From NCBI RefSeq assembly GCF_008641065.1, contig NZ_VTRS01000003.1:124001-188000 (forward strand): DNA of 64,000 bases, written 5' to 3'. The notes under the pieces were generated by a model, which saw only the letters and a list, made by a program, of their open reading frames with translations, was not told where the DNA came from and did not search any database. A program made the position numbers and the translations under genes. This DNA comes from Rhabdaerophilum calidifontis (lineage in GTDB: Bacteria > Pseudomonadota > Alphaproteobacteria > Rhizobiales > Beijerinckiaceae). Shown piece by piece: positions 10,544 to 19,270 of the stretch (position 1 is its first letter; every line of letters starts with the position of its first letter).

Positions 10544-11779
10544 ATGGAAGGCCGCATGCGCATCGTCATCCTTGCCGATCACGCTTTCGCCGAAGGCGGC
10601 GCGCCGCAGGTGGCGATCGCTTCGGCCGTGGCGCTGGCGCGGCGTGGGCACGCGATCACCTATCTCCACGCGGTAGGGCAAAGCGGGGATGCCCGGTTCG
10701 AGGGCGTTGCGAACCTGACGCGCATCGGCCTCGGCGGGCGGGATGTCTGGGACAAGCCCTTTGCCAGCGCGGCGCGCGACGGCATCTGGAACCGCGCTGC
10801 GGCCCGCGATCTCGCCGCCGTGCTGGCTCCTCTCCGCGGGCCGGATACGCTCATCCATGTCCATCAATGGACAAGGGGCTTCTCGCCCGCAGCCTTTGCG
10901 GCGATCCGGGCCGCCGGCCTGCCGCTGGCGATCTCGCTGCATGATTATTTCATCGCCTGTCCCACGGGCCTGAAGTTCCGCTTCGACCGGCGTGAGCCCT
11001 GCACGTTGAGGCCGATGTCGCTGCCCTGCCTTCTCGCGCCCTGCGATCCGCGGAGCAGGGCGCACAAGGCTGTCCGGATCGCGCGGAGCTTCGCCGCGGC
11101 GCGGGCGCTGGCCGGGCAGGATGTCACCGCGATCCACGTTTCCGAGGCCGGACGCCGGACGATCGGCGCCGACCTGCCCGGCGCATGGCGGCAGGAGGTG
11201 ATCGAGAACCCGATCGAGACCGCGCCCGCCCCGGCGCCGCGCGCACATCCCGGCAACAGGATCGTCTATTGCGGCCGGTTGACGGAAGAGAAGGGCGTGC
11301 TGCTCGTCGCCCGCGCGGCGCGGATGGCGGGAGTGCCGGCGCTCTTCATCGGCGAGGGCCCGATGCGCGCGGCGATCCTGGCCTAAAACCCGACTGCCGA
11401 GATCACCGGCTGGCTGCCGCGCGCCGAGGTCCGTGCGCGGCTGGCGGCGGAGGCGCGCTGCCTCGTCGCGCCCTCGCTCTGGCCGGAGACCGGGCCGATG
11501 GTGATCGCGGAGGCCCAGGCGCTCGGCATCCCGGCGATCGTTTCCGCGCGGGCGGGGGGCTCGGCCCGGATCCGCGACGGCATCGACGGGTTGGTCATCG
11601 AGCCCGAGAGCGGCGCGCTCGGAGCGGCCCTCAACCGGCTGGCGGACGAGAGCCGGGCCGCCGCGATGGGCGCCGCGGCCTGGGCGGCCTACCAGGCCGA
11701 TCCGCCGTCTCCGGAGGCACACGCAGCGCGGCTGGAGGTGCTCTACCGGCGGATGCTGGCGGCGCGTCAGGCGAGCTGA
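10544..11779 (+). pseudogene. GT4-family glycosyltransferase with an in-frame stop
   Basis: A group 1 glycosyltransferase frame of 412 codons is interrupted by TAA at 11384-11386 (codon 281). Both halves are in the same frame. The first half (start ATG 10544 or 10556, MRIVILADHAFAEGG) holds the N-terminal Rossmann domain and the CGRLTEEKGVLL linker. The second half continues directly with AEITGWLPRAEV and the ETGPMVIAE motif (EX7E, first Glu at codon 315) that contacts the sugar nucleotide. The truncated product lacks this half and should be inactive. A single base change, for example from GAA or CAA, would explain it, as would a sequencing error. The substrate is unknown. The 3' end overlaps the convergent creatininase gene by 13 bases. 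Confidence 0.8.
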
Positions 11780-12555
11780 TCGAGCGGGAAACGCGCCACG
11801 TCCTCAAGCAGCTCGACGAACCGCGCCGCCTGGAATTCCGCCGCCTTGCGGCCCTTGGCGGCGGTGGCGAGATGCGCTTCCCCCGCAACGCCCTCGGGAT
11901 GGACATCCTCGGCGATCCAGGCCATGGCGGTGCGCCCCGTCATGCGCAGATGCCGGTATTCCTGCGCCATCCGCACCGAGGCCGGCACGAAATTCTCCGC
12001 CCGCTCCATGCACACCTTGTCCTTCGCGACATGGAGCATCACGCTGGTCTCGTAATCGCCGCCATGGATGCCGAACAGGGTCTCTGCCTCGGAGAACAGC
12101 CCCTCCGGCACGCCGAGGCGGTGCCAGGCGGTCTGCACCACCAGCATGTCGCAGCGCACGCGCAATTCCTGCGCGACGATGCCCATCACCTCGACATTGC
12201 CGCCATGCGCATTGACGATCACCAGCTTGCGGATGCCCGCCCGCGCGACGCTTTCGCCGATCTCGGTCCAGGCGCGGATCAGCGTCTCGGCCGAGAGCGT
12301 GATCGTGCCGGGAGCGCGCAGATGCTCGTTCGACTTGCCGACCCAGAAGACGGGGAGAAACAGCACCTGGAGCTGCGCCGGCAGGATCTTCTTGACCTCG
12401 GCCACCAGCCCGCCGGCGATCAGCGTGTCGGTTCCCACCGAAAGATGCGGGCCATGCTGCTCGGTGGCGGCGATGGGGAGGATCGCGATCGCGCGCGCCG
12501 TGTCGAGCGCCTCAAATTCGCGTGCCGTGAAATCGAACCAGTGGGCCTTGCGCAT
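11767..12555 (-). CDS. Creatininase-family amidohydrolase
   Basis: Metal-dependent amide hydrolase of the creatininase superfamily, which includes creatinine amidohydrolase and the formamidopyrimidine deformylase ArfB. The 262-residue protein carries the family ligand motifs: ATEQHGPHLSVGTD (Glu, His and Asp), NAHGGN, and GIHGGDYETS with a metal-binding Glu. The ATG at 12555 gives MRKAHWFDFTAREFEAL. The much longer open frame upstream is spurious. It is divergent from a periplasmic NMT1-type binding protein 186 bp away, which suggests that the two share a substrate, perhaps a pyrimidine or other N-heterocycle. The exact substrate cannot be read from the sequence. Confidence 0.85.
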   Translation of the reverse strand: MRKAHWFDFTAREFEALDTARAIAILPIAATEQHGPHLSVGTDTLIAGGLVAEVKKILPAQLQVLFLPVFWVGKSNEHLRAPGTITLSAETLIRAWTEIGESVARAGIRKLVIVNAHGGNVEVMGIVAQELRVRCDMLVVQTAWHRLGVPEGLFSEAETLFGIHGGDYETSVMLHVAKDKVCMERAENFVPASVRMAQEYRHLRMTGRTAMAWIAEDVHPEGVAGEAHLATAAKGRKAAEFQAARFVELLEDVARFPLDQLA

Positions 12556-12741
12556 GTCCCGGACCTTGCTCCGCGGGCAGGATAGCGGATCGGCCGCGGC
12601 GGCGCCAAGCAGGCGCATGAGACCTGAAGCGTGCCAGGGGCCGCCCGCTTCCGTGCGCGAGAAATATCCGGCATAGGGGTTGCTTGGGGGATCGAGCCGG
12701 CGCGCGGGCGCTGCATGAAACGGCAGGCAGAGGCGCAGATC

Positions 12742-13761
12742 ATGACCATGAAATTCCGCATCGATCGGCGCAGGGCGCTCGGTCTTGCCGGCGGCGCGCT
12801 GCTGGCGCCTGTTTTCGGCGCGCGGGTCCGGGCGCAGACGCATGACACAGTGAGCTTCCAGACCAACTGGCGCGCCCAGGCCGAACAGGGCGGGTTCTAT
12901 TTCGCCGTCGCCAATGGAATCTATCGGAAATACGGCATCGAGGCGGATATCCGCGCCGGCGGGCCGGGACTGAGCCCGTCGCAGCTCCTGATCGCCGGCG
13001 CCGTGGACATGATCATGTCCTCCGGCTTCGAGGCGATCCGCCATGTCGAGCAGAATCTGCCCATCCTCTGCATCGCTGCGATCTTCCAGAAGGATCCGCA
13101 GGTGATCATCTGCCATTCCGGCCAGGGCAATGACAGCCTCGCGGCGCTCAAGGGCAAGCCTATGCTGATCAGCGCGGCCGGGCGCGCCTCCTTCTACCCG
13201 TTCCTCAAGGCAAGGTTCGGCTATTCTGACACCCAGATCCGCCCCTATGCGTTCAACACCGCGCCCTTCCTCGCCGACAAGGCGATGTGCCAGCAGGGCG
13301 ACCTGACCGCCGAGCCCTACGTGATCGAGAAGGAGGGCGGGGTGAAGCCGGTGGTGCATCTTCTCGCGGATTCCGGCTACGCCCCCTATTCGGCCACGAT
13401 CGCGATCGGCCGGAAGATGGTCGAGGAGAAGCCCGATCTCGTGCAGCGTTTCGTCACCGCCACGCTGGAGGGCTGGGCCGCCTACATGAAGAACGGCGAA
13501 GGCAGCGCCGCCGCCAACGCGCTGATCAAGAAGAACAATCCCGACATGACCGATGACAGGATCGCCTTCGCGGTCCGGTCGATGAACGAAAAGGGCATCG
13601 TGCTCTCCGGCGATGCGCTCAAGCTCGGGATCGGCGCCATGACCGGCGCGCGCTGGCTGACCTTCTACCGGGACATGACCGCCGCCGGTATCTTCCCCGC
13701 CGGGCTCGACATCTCCCGCGCCTACAGCCTGCAATTCGTCAACAAGGGCACCGGCATCTGA
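12742..13761 (+). CDS. NMT1/THI5-like ABC transporter substrate-binding protein
   Basis: Periplasmic solute-binding protein of the family that binds pyrimidines, riboflavin, nitrate or sulfonates for ABC import. It is about 339 residues from ATG 12742; ATGs at 12715 and 12748 are alternatives. The N-terminus has a twin-arginine-like signal (RIDRRRALGLAGGALL) and a cleavage region near RVRAQ. The mature start TVSFQTNWRAQAEQGGFYFA and the GYAPYSATIAIG region are typical of the family. No permease or ATPase gene is adjacent, so it is an orphan that must use distant components. The divergent creatininase gene hints at an N-heterocycle ligand; that is inference only. Confidence 0.85.
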   Translation: MTMKFRIDRRRALGLAGGALLAPVFGARVRAQTHDTVSFQTNWRAQAEQGGFYFAVANGIYRKYGIEADIRAGGPGLSPSQLLIAGAVDMIMSSGFEAIRHVEQNLPILCIAAIFQKDPQVIICHSGQGNDSLAALKGKPMLISAAGRASFYPFLKARFGYSDTQIRPYAFNTAPFLADKAMCQQGDLTAEPYVIEKEGGVKPVVHLLADSGYAPYSATIAIGRKMVEEKPDLVQRFVTATLEGWAAYMKNGEGSAAANALIKKNNPDMTDDRIAFAVRSMNEKGIVLSGDALKLGIGAMTGARWLTFYRDMTAAGIFPAGLDISRAYSLQFVNKGTGI

Positions 13762-14221
13762 GCTTGCCCCCGCAGCGGGACGGCGCCGGCATCGCGATCC
13801 TCCTCGCCATGCGCTGGATCAGCCCCGCCTCCTGCGCGCTGACGCAAGAACTGGCAGCATGCGCCGGATGCAACGCCCGCGCGGGAAGGGCGTGATCGAG
13901 CGGGCGGGCATTCGCGTCTCCAACTGAGACAATGCGGATGCGCGCCAGCGCGCACAACACGCCAGGGTAAGGTCTCGCGGCGGGACAATGGCAGGGCGCG
14001 CAGCCAGCCGCCGGCCGGCTTCTGCCGCACGATCAATATTTCGCGCAGCCGGGCGGCAAGCCACCTCCGGCCGGCGTTGCGATATCGACGCACGGCGCGT
14101 TCGTATCTCCGCAGGTCGCGCGGGCTGGTAGCAATCAAAGGTTGTTTTCTTCGAAAATTAGCGCAATTTTTAAGATAGGCGTTTATGGGTCGGGAGGACG
14201 TCCGGGAGCACTCCTCACCCC
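13762..14221. other. 460-bp intergenic region with an A+T-rich dyad
   Basis: No convincing gene. The minus-strand frames here have Arg-rich, low-complexity products that resemble nothing known to me. The last 90 bases are strikingly A+T-rich for this genome. They hold a perfect dyad, AAAATT at 14154-14159 and AATTTT at 14165-14170 around AGCGC, then TAAGAT at 14171-14176 as a possible -10. This is the likely promoter and regulator site for the diguanylate cyclase starting at 14222. No well-spaced -35 is visible. Confidence 0.4.
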
Positions 14222-15139
14222 ATGCGCATCGTCATCGCCGAGCCGAGCGCCATCGGCCGCAAAATCATCGCCGGAATCGTCGAGCCGGACGGCCATCAGG
14301 TCGTCTGCGCCGGCGACGCGGACATCGCGCTCGATTTCATCCGCTCGGGTGCCGAGTTCGAGGTACTGATCACGGCGATCGAATTCGCCAACATGTCCGG
14401 TTTCGAATTGTGCTGGGAGGCGAAGCTCGCGGTGGCGGAGAACCGGCCGGTCTATGTTATCGTGCTCTCCTCCTCGCGCGACGAGGCGAAGCTGGTCGAG
14501 GCGCTCGATTGCGGCGCCGACGAATTCGTGACCAAGCCGCCGCGCCCGAGCGAGTTGCTCGCGCGGCTGCGGGCGGCGGGACGGCTGATCAACGCCCAGC
14601 GCGAACTGATCCATCTCGCCTCCTACGACGCCCTGACCGGGCTGAGGAACCGCCGCGCCTTTTTCTCCGATCTCGAAAAGCTCGTCGAGGCGGGCGGGCC
14701 TTTCTCGCTGATCATGTTCGATCTCGACCATTTCAAGCGCATCAACGACACCCACGGCCACGATGCCGGCGATGAGGTGCTGCGCGAATTCGCCCGCCGC
14801 GCCGCCGCGATCGACAAGATGACCGCGCGGCTTGGAGGCGAAGAATTCGGGCTTCTTGTCCGCGCGCCAATTTCCGAGGCCGGCTTCATCGCCGAGCGCA
14901 TCCGCCTCGCCACCGCCAATGCGCCCTTCGAGACCTCCGCCGGGCCGCTCGATGTCACGACCAGCATCGGCGTTGCCAACGGCGCGCCGGGGATGAGCGG
15001 CGAGCAGGTGGTCAAGGAGGCCGATATCGCGCTCTATGCCTCGAAATCCGCCGGCCGCAACCGGGTCACGCTCTCGCGCGGCACCCTGGAGCACGGCATC
15101 GCCGAGATCCGGATCGACTCGGTGCGCCGCACCGGCTGA
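14222..15139 (+). CDS. Response-regulator-like diguanylate cyclase (REC-GGDEF)
   Basis: Predicted cyclic-di-GMP synthase of 305 residues. A CheY-like receiver occupies residues 1-120 and a GGDEF domain about 135-300 (ASYDALTGLRNRR, FDLDHFKRINDTHGHDAGD, RLGGEEFGLL). The active-site GGEEF is intact. The RxxD inhibitory site is not, since AIDK occupies that stretch. The receiver is odd: the phosphoacceptor Asp expected in LITxIEF is Ala52 (LITAIEFANMSGFEL), and the acidic pair is reduced to E7-P8. Classical phosphorylation control is therefore unlikely. It converges on the type I secretion adaptor gene, with 8 bp between stop codons, so c-di-GMP could affect that locus. This link is inference. 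Confidence 0.88.
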   Translation: MRIVIAEPSAIGRKIIAGIVEPDGHQVVCAGDADIALDFIRSGAEFEVLITAIEFANMSGFELCWEAKLAVAENRPVYVIVLSSSRDEAKLVEALDCGADEFVTKPPRPSELLARLRAAGRLINAQRELIHLASYDALTGLRNRRAFFSDLEKLVEAGGPFSLIMFDLDHFKRINDTHGHDAGDEVLREFARRAAAIDKMTARLGGEEFGLLVRAPISEAGFIAERIRLATANAPFETSAGPLDVTTSIGVANGAPGMSGEQVVKEADIALYASKSAGRNRVTLSRGTLEHGIAEIRIDSVRRTG

Positions 15140-15147
15140 CCGTACGG

Positions 15148-16482
15148 CTAATCCTCCTTGAACGCGCGCGCGATCTGATCGCTCAGCGGCTTGAGGAAAT
15201 AGGAGAGGGCGGTGCGTTCCCCGGTCTGGATATGCACTTCCGCCGGCATGCCGGGAACCAGCCTGAGCCCCTGGAGGCGCGAGAGTTCGCTTTCAGGCAG
15301 TTCGATGCGGGCAATATAATAGGCGGCACCGTTCTGCGGGTTCCGGGTGAGGTCCGCCGCAACGAGCATCACCCGGCCGGCAAGCTCCGGCGTCGTGCGC
15401 TGGCTGAAGGCCGAGAGCCGCACCATGGCCGGCTGGCCGCGCGTGACCTGGTCGATATCCTGCGGGGCGATCTGCGCCTCGATCGTCATCGCGTCGGCGC
15501 GCGGCACGACAAGCATCACGACCTCACCCGGCCCGATCACGCCGCCGACCGTATGCACCGCAAGCTGGTGGACCACGCCGTCCTGCGGGCTGCGGATCTC
15601 GATGCGCCGCAGCTGGTCGTCGACGGCCGCCTTGCGCTCGACCAGCTCGCCGGACCGGGTCTCGATCTCGCGCAGCTCCTTGAGCACCTCGGTGCGAAGC
15701 TCCTGATCGAGCTGGAGGATCTGCAATTCCGTTTCCGCGATGCGCCCGCGCGCCTGCGCCGCCGCCGCGACGATCTGGCCGCGCTCGCCATTGAGCCGCG
15801 CCGCCTCGCGCTGGAGCGCGGCGAGGCGGGTCAGCGGCACCAGATTGCGGTCATAGAGTTCGGAGACCCCCTTCAGCTCGCCGAGGATCAGCGCGATCTG
15901 CGCGTCCTTCGAGGCGATCTGCGCCTCGAAACCCGCGATTTCCTGCCGAAGCTGGGCGATCCGCTCGCCGAGCTGCGCCTTCTGCCCGCCGCGCGCCGCG
16001 CGGCGGGCCTCGAACAGACGCCGCTCCCCCGCAACGAGCCGCGCGATCTCGGGTTCATGCGCCGCGCGCGCCAGCAGGTCCGCCGGAAAGACGATCGTGT
16101 CGGCCTCGTCGCGCTCGGCCTCCAGCCGGGCCCGGCGCCCCTCCAGCCCGTCGAGGCTCTTGGTCACCATCGCGAGATTGGCGCGCGTCACGGTGTCGTC
16201 GAGGCTGAGCAGCAATTCACCGGCCCGCACCTCGGCGCCCTCGCGCACATGGAGGGCACCGACCACGCCGCCATGCGGGTGCTGCACCTTCTTGAGATGG
16301 GTTTCGACGACCACCGTGCCCTGCGCAACCACCGCGCCGGCAAGCCGCGCGACCGCCGCCCAGCCGCCGAAGCCCAAAACCAGCAGCGCCGCCACCACGA
16401 TGCCGAAAGCGACGAGCCGCCGCATCGCCGGCAGCGCTGAGGGCAGGGCGGGGGGCGTGGCAGAAGGCATGGAACCGGACAT
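15148..16482 (-). CDS. Type I secretion membrane fusion protein (HlyD/PrtE family)
   Basis: Periplasmic adaptor of a type I secretion system that connects the inner-membrane ABC exporter to a TolC-type channel. The 444 residues have a short cytoplasmic N-terminus, one membrane helix at about 20-42 and a lipoyl-like hairpin (QHPHGGVVGALHVREGAEV). A long coiled-coil region at about 95-280 is rich in Leu, Arg, Gln and Glu. A beta-barrel domain (IRSPQDGVVHQLAVHTVGG, then VPGMPAEVHI) precedes the C-terminal DQIARAFKED. It follows the ABC gene after 9 bp and is certainly cotranscribed with it. No outer-membrane channel gene is nearby. Confidence 0.93.
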   Translation of the reverse strand: MSGSMPSATPPALPSALPAMRRLVAFGIVVAALLVLGFGGWAAVARLAGAVVAQGTVVVETHLKKVQHPHGGVVGALHVREGAEVRAGELLLSLDDTVTRANLAMVTKSLDGLEGRRARLEAERDEADTIVFPADLLARAAHEPEIARLVAGERRLFEARRAARGGQKAQLGERIAQLRQEIAGFEAQIASKDAQIALILGELKGVSELYDRNLVPLTRLAALQREAARLNGERGQIVAAAAQARGRIAETELQILQLDQELRTEVLKELREIETRSGELVERKAAVDDQLRRIEIRSPQDGVVHQLAVHTVGGVIGPGEVVMLVVPRADAMTIEAQIAPQDIDQVTRGQPAMVRLSAFSQRTTPELAGRVMLVAADLTRNPQNGAAYYIARIELPESELSRLQGLRLVPGMPAEVHIQTGERTALSYFLKPLSDQIARAFKED

Positions 16483-16491
16483 TGTCTTTCC

Positions 16492-18261
16492 TCAGGCCCC
16501 CGGCTCGCCGACCACGGCGAGCCCGGACGGGTGCGGCGTCGCGCCGCTCTGCTGGACATTCTTGCGCAACACCTCCTCCTTCGGGCCGAAGGCCTGGAGC
16601 ATGCCCTGCGCCATGATTCCCACGAGATCGACCGCCGCGATCGCGCTCGGCCGGTGCGCGACGACGATCAGGATGCCGCCGCGCTCGCGCACGCCGCGGA
16701 TCGCGCGCGTCAGCGCTGCCTCGCCCTCGGCGTCGAGGTTGGAATTCGGCTCGTCGAGCACCACGAGGAACGGATCGCCGTAAAGCGCGCGGGCGAGGCC
16801 GAGCCGCTGGCGCTGGCCGGCCGAGAGCGCCGAACCGCCTTCGCCGATGCGGGTCGAATAACCCTCCGGCAGGTGCAGGATGGTCTCGTGCAGCCCGGCC
16901 GCCTGCGCCGCGGCGATGATCGCGGCCGGTTCGGTCGCCTCGTCGAATCGGGCGATATTCTCGGCCACCGTGCCGTCGAACAGCTCGATATCCTGCGGCA
17001 GATAGCCGATATGCCGCCCGAGCGCGGCCGGGTCCCATTGCTCCAGCGCCGCGCCGTCGAGCCGCACCGCGCCGCGCATCGCCGGCCAGGCCCCGACCAG
17101 CGCCCGCACAAGGCTCGACTTGCCCGCAGCACTCGGGCCGATCAGCCCCAGCCCCTGGCCAGCCTGGAGCTGGAAGCTCACATTCTGCACCATCGGCCGC
17201 GTCGCGCCCGGCGGCGCGACGGACAGACCCTCGACCGACAGGTCACGCCGCGGTGCCGGCAGCGGCATCGGGTCCGGCCCGTCCGGCACCGCGGCGAGCA
17301 GCGTCGCCAGCCGCTTGCGGCTCTCGCGGCCGCCGAGGAAGGATTTCCAGTTCGCGATCGCGAGTTCGATCGGCGCCAGCGCCCGCGACGCGATGATCGA
17401 ACTTGCGATCATCGCGCCGCCGGAAAGCTCGCCGGCGATCGTCAGCCAGGCGCCGGCCGCGAGCAGCGCCGATTGCAGCAATGCGCGCAGCACCTTCGAC
17501 GTCGCGCTGAGACCGCCGGTCACGTCGCTCGCCTGCTCCTGCGCCGCGAGATGGCGGGCATTGACCCCAAGCCAGCGCGCGGCAAGCCGGTGCCCGAAGC
17601 CCATGGCGCGCAGCACCTCGGCATTGCGCTGCCCGGCGACCGCCAGCGCCTGCCGGCGGACGGCCTCGCCTTGGCTGCGGCGCGCCGGCCCACGCGACAG
17701 GATCTCGGTCGCGATCGTCAGTGCCACGAGCAGGAGCGCGCCGGCGCTCGCAAGCAGGCCGAGCGCCGGATGCAGCGCGAAGACCAGCGCGAGATAAACC
17801 GGCATCCACGGCAGATCGAGGATGGCGACCGGCCCCTGACCGGCGAGGAAGGCCCGGATCGTATCGAGATCGCGCAAGGGCTGGAGCCCGTCGCCGCTCC
17901 GCCCGCCGCGCAGCGGCAGCGCAAGCGTCACCGCGTAGACGCGCGCGCCGAGAATCTGGTCGACGCGCGAGCCCATGCGCACCAGGAGCCGTGACCGGAT
18001 GATGTCGAGAATGCCCTGGAACGCGTAGAGCAGGGCGGCGATCACCGCCAGCGCCACCAGGGTCGGCACGGAGCGGCTGGTCAGCACCCGATCATAGACC
18101 TGGAGCATGAACAGCGACCCGGTCAGCGCCAGCAGGTTGATGAGCCCCGAGAACAGAGCCACCGCAACCAGCCAGCCGCGCAGGGCGGCAAAGGCCTGCC
18201 CCAGTTCGGCGGTGGGCGACACGCGCGGCCTGGCGGTCGATGAGGCAATCCATGTGCTCAT
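16492..18261 (-). CDS. Type I secretion ABC exporter (PrtD family)
   Basis: Inner-membrane ATP-driven exporter for RTX-type proteins. The 589-residue half-transporter has a membrane domain at about residues 25-310 (first helices LVAVALFSGLINLLALTGS). The nucleotide-binding domain contains Walker A GPSAAGKSS, signature LSAGQRQRLGLARAL and Walker B VVLDEPNSNLD. It lacks an N-terminal C39 peptidase domain, so it belongs to the class that exports substrates with uncleaved C-terminal signals. The divergent RTX protein at 19654-25101 is the obvious substrate. The gene starts 115 bp after the LysR gene on the same strand, so readthrough from the LysR promoter is possible. Confidence 0.94.
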   Translation of the reverse strand: MSTWIASSTARPRVSPTAELGQAFAALRGWLVAVALFSGLINLLALTGSLFMLQVYDRVLTSRSVPTLVALAVIAALLYAFQGILDIIRSRLLVRMGSRVDQILGARVYAVTLALPLRGGRSGDGLQPLRDLDTIRAFLAGQGPVAILDLPWMPVYLALVFALHPALGLLASAGALLLVALTIATEILSRGPARRSQGEAVRRQALAVAGQRNAEVLRAMGFGHRLAARWLGVNARHLAAQEQASDVTGGLSATSKVLRALLQSALLAAGAWLTIAGELSGGAMIASSIIASRALAPIELAIANWKSFLGGRESRKRLATLLAAVPDGPDPMPLPAPRRDLSVEGLSVAPPGATRPMVQNVSFQLQAGQGLGLIGPSAAGKSSLVRALVGAWPAMRGAVRLDGAALEQWDPAALGRHIGYLPQDIELFDGTVAENIARFDEATEPAAIIAAAQAAGLHETILHLPEGYSTRIGEGGSALSAGQRQRLGLARALYGDPFLVVLDEPNSNLDAEGEAALTRAIRGVRERGGILIVVAHRPSAIAAVDLVGIMAQGMLQAFGPKEEVLRKNVQQSGATPHPSGLAVVGEPGA

Positions 18262-18376
18262 GAGGAAGCGGTTCCTGAACGAGAATGCCGCGCGCGCCCC
18301 GCAGCGGGCATAGCGGAGGAAAATCCGGACGGGGCGGAAGCGGGCAGGACGACAGCCGGGATGGCGCTCGTGCCGT

Positions 18377-19270
18377 TCATGGCGCGCATGCCTGCATCTC
18401 CTGCGGCCCGAACAGCGCCCCGGCGCAGGCGAGGAAATCGCGCACCAGCGGAATGCGCCGCCGCTCCTCGAGGCAGATCATGTATTCGTCGATCGCGATC
18501 CGCGCATCCGCCAGCGGCACGAAGCGCAGCCGGGTGTCGTGGCCAAACTCGCGATCCGCGACGATGCCGAGCCCGAACCCGCCGGCGACCATCTCCCGGA
18601 CGCCTTCCGGCGTCGTGACCTCGAGCGCCGGGCCGATCGCGACGCCGTGCTCGGCGAGGTTCTGCTCGAACACCTCGCGCGTGACGGAGCCGCGCTCGCG
18701 CAGCACGAAGGCATGGCCGGCCAGTTCGCGGATTGCGATGCCCGTCCGCGCGGCCCAGGGGTGGCCTGCGAGCATGAACACCCCGATCCCCATGCTCAGC
18801 ATGGGCCGGACATGCAGGCGCCGGTCCGCGGGCAGGCGCGCGGTGATGCCGACATCGACGCGATGGTCGAGAAGCTGCTCGATCACCTGCTCGGAATTGC
18901 CGATATTGAGCGTGAAGGTCAGGTGCGGGCGCCCCTTCTGCAAGCGGGCGAGGATCGGCACCGGGTGGAAGACTCCATCCGCCGCGAGGCGGAGATGGCC
19001 GCCGGCCTGGCGGGTATCCCGGCGCAGGAAGGTTCGCGCTTCCAGTTCGGCGGCGAAGAGCCGCTTGGTGACGTCGAACAGCGCCTGCCCGTCCGGCGTC
19101 AGGAGGACGCCGCGCGGCTTGCGCAGAAAAAGCTGGATGCCGGACGCCGCTTCGAGCTGGCGCACCTGCGCGGACAGCGTCGATTGGCTGACCGCCATCT
19201 CGCGGGCGGCGCGCGAGAAGCCGCCGCATACGGCGACCACGTGAAAGGCGCGGAGCTGCGTGATGGACAC
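18377..19270 (-). CDS. LysR-family transcriptional regulator
   Basis: DNA-binding regulator of 297 residues from a GTG at 19270 (VSITQLRAFHVVAVCGGFSR). The N-terminal winged helix-turn-helix is complete (REMAVSQSTLSAQVRQLEAASG). A two-lobed effector domain of the type-2 periplasmic-binding fold occupies about residues 90-290. The open frame continues 101 codons upstream of the GTG, but that sequence is not LysR-like. The gene lies between the divergent RTX gene and the codirectional exporter genes, the usual position for a regulator of the secretion locus. A T-N11-A box 164 bp upstream is a candidate site. The effector cannot be predicted. Confidence 0.9.
   Translation of the reverse strand: MSITQLRAFHVVAVCGGFSRAAREMAVSQSTLSAQVRQLEAASGIQLFLRKPRGVLLTPDGQALFDVTKRLFAAELEARTFLRRDTRQAGGHLRLAADGVFHPVPILARLQKGRPHLTFTLNIGNSEQVIEQLLDHRVDVGITARLPADRRLHVRPMLSMGIGVFMLAGHPWAARTGIAIRELAGHAFVLRERGSVTREVFEQNLAEHGVAIGPALEVTTPEGVREMVAGGFGLGIVADREFGHDTRLRFVPLADARIAIDEYMICLEERRRIPLVRDFLACAGALFGPQEMQACAP

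Noticed and set aside
12556-12741. Possible TPP or other riboswitch before the NMT1-type gene
   Set aside because: Neither the CTGAGA box nor the other conserved TPP elements are present, and no alternative riboswitch core was recognised.
13722-14138. 138-residue minus-strand frame between the binding protein and the cyclase
   Set aside because: No ribosome site, overlaps the end of the binding-protein gene, low-complexity Arg/Ala product.
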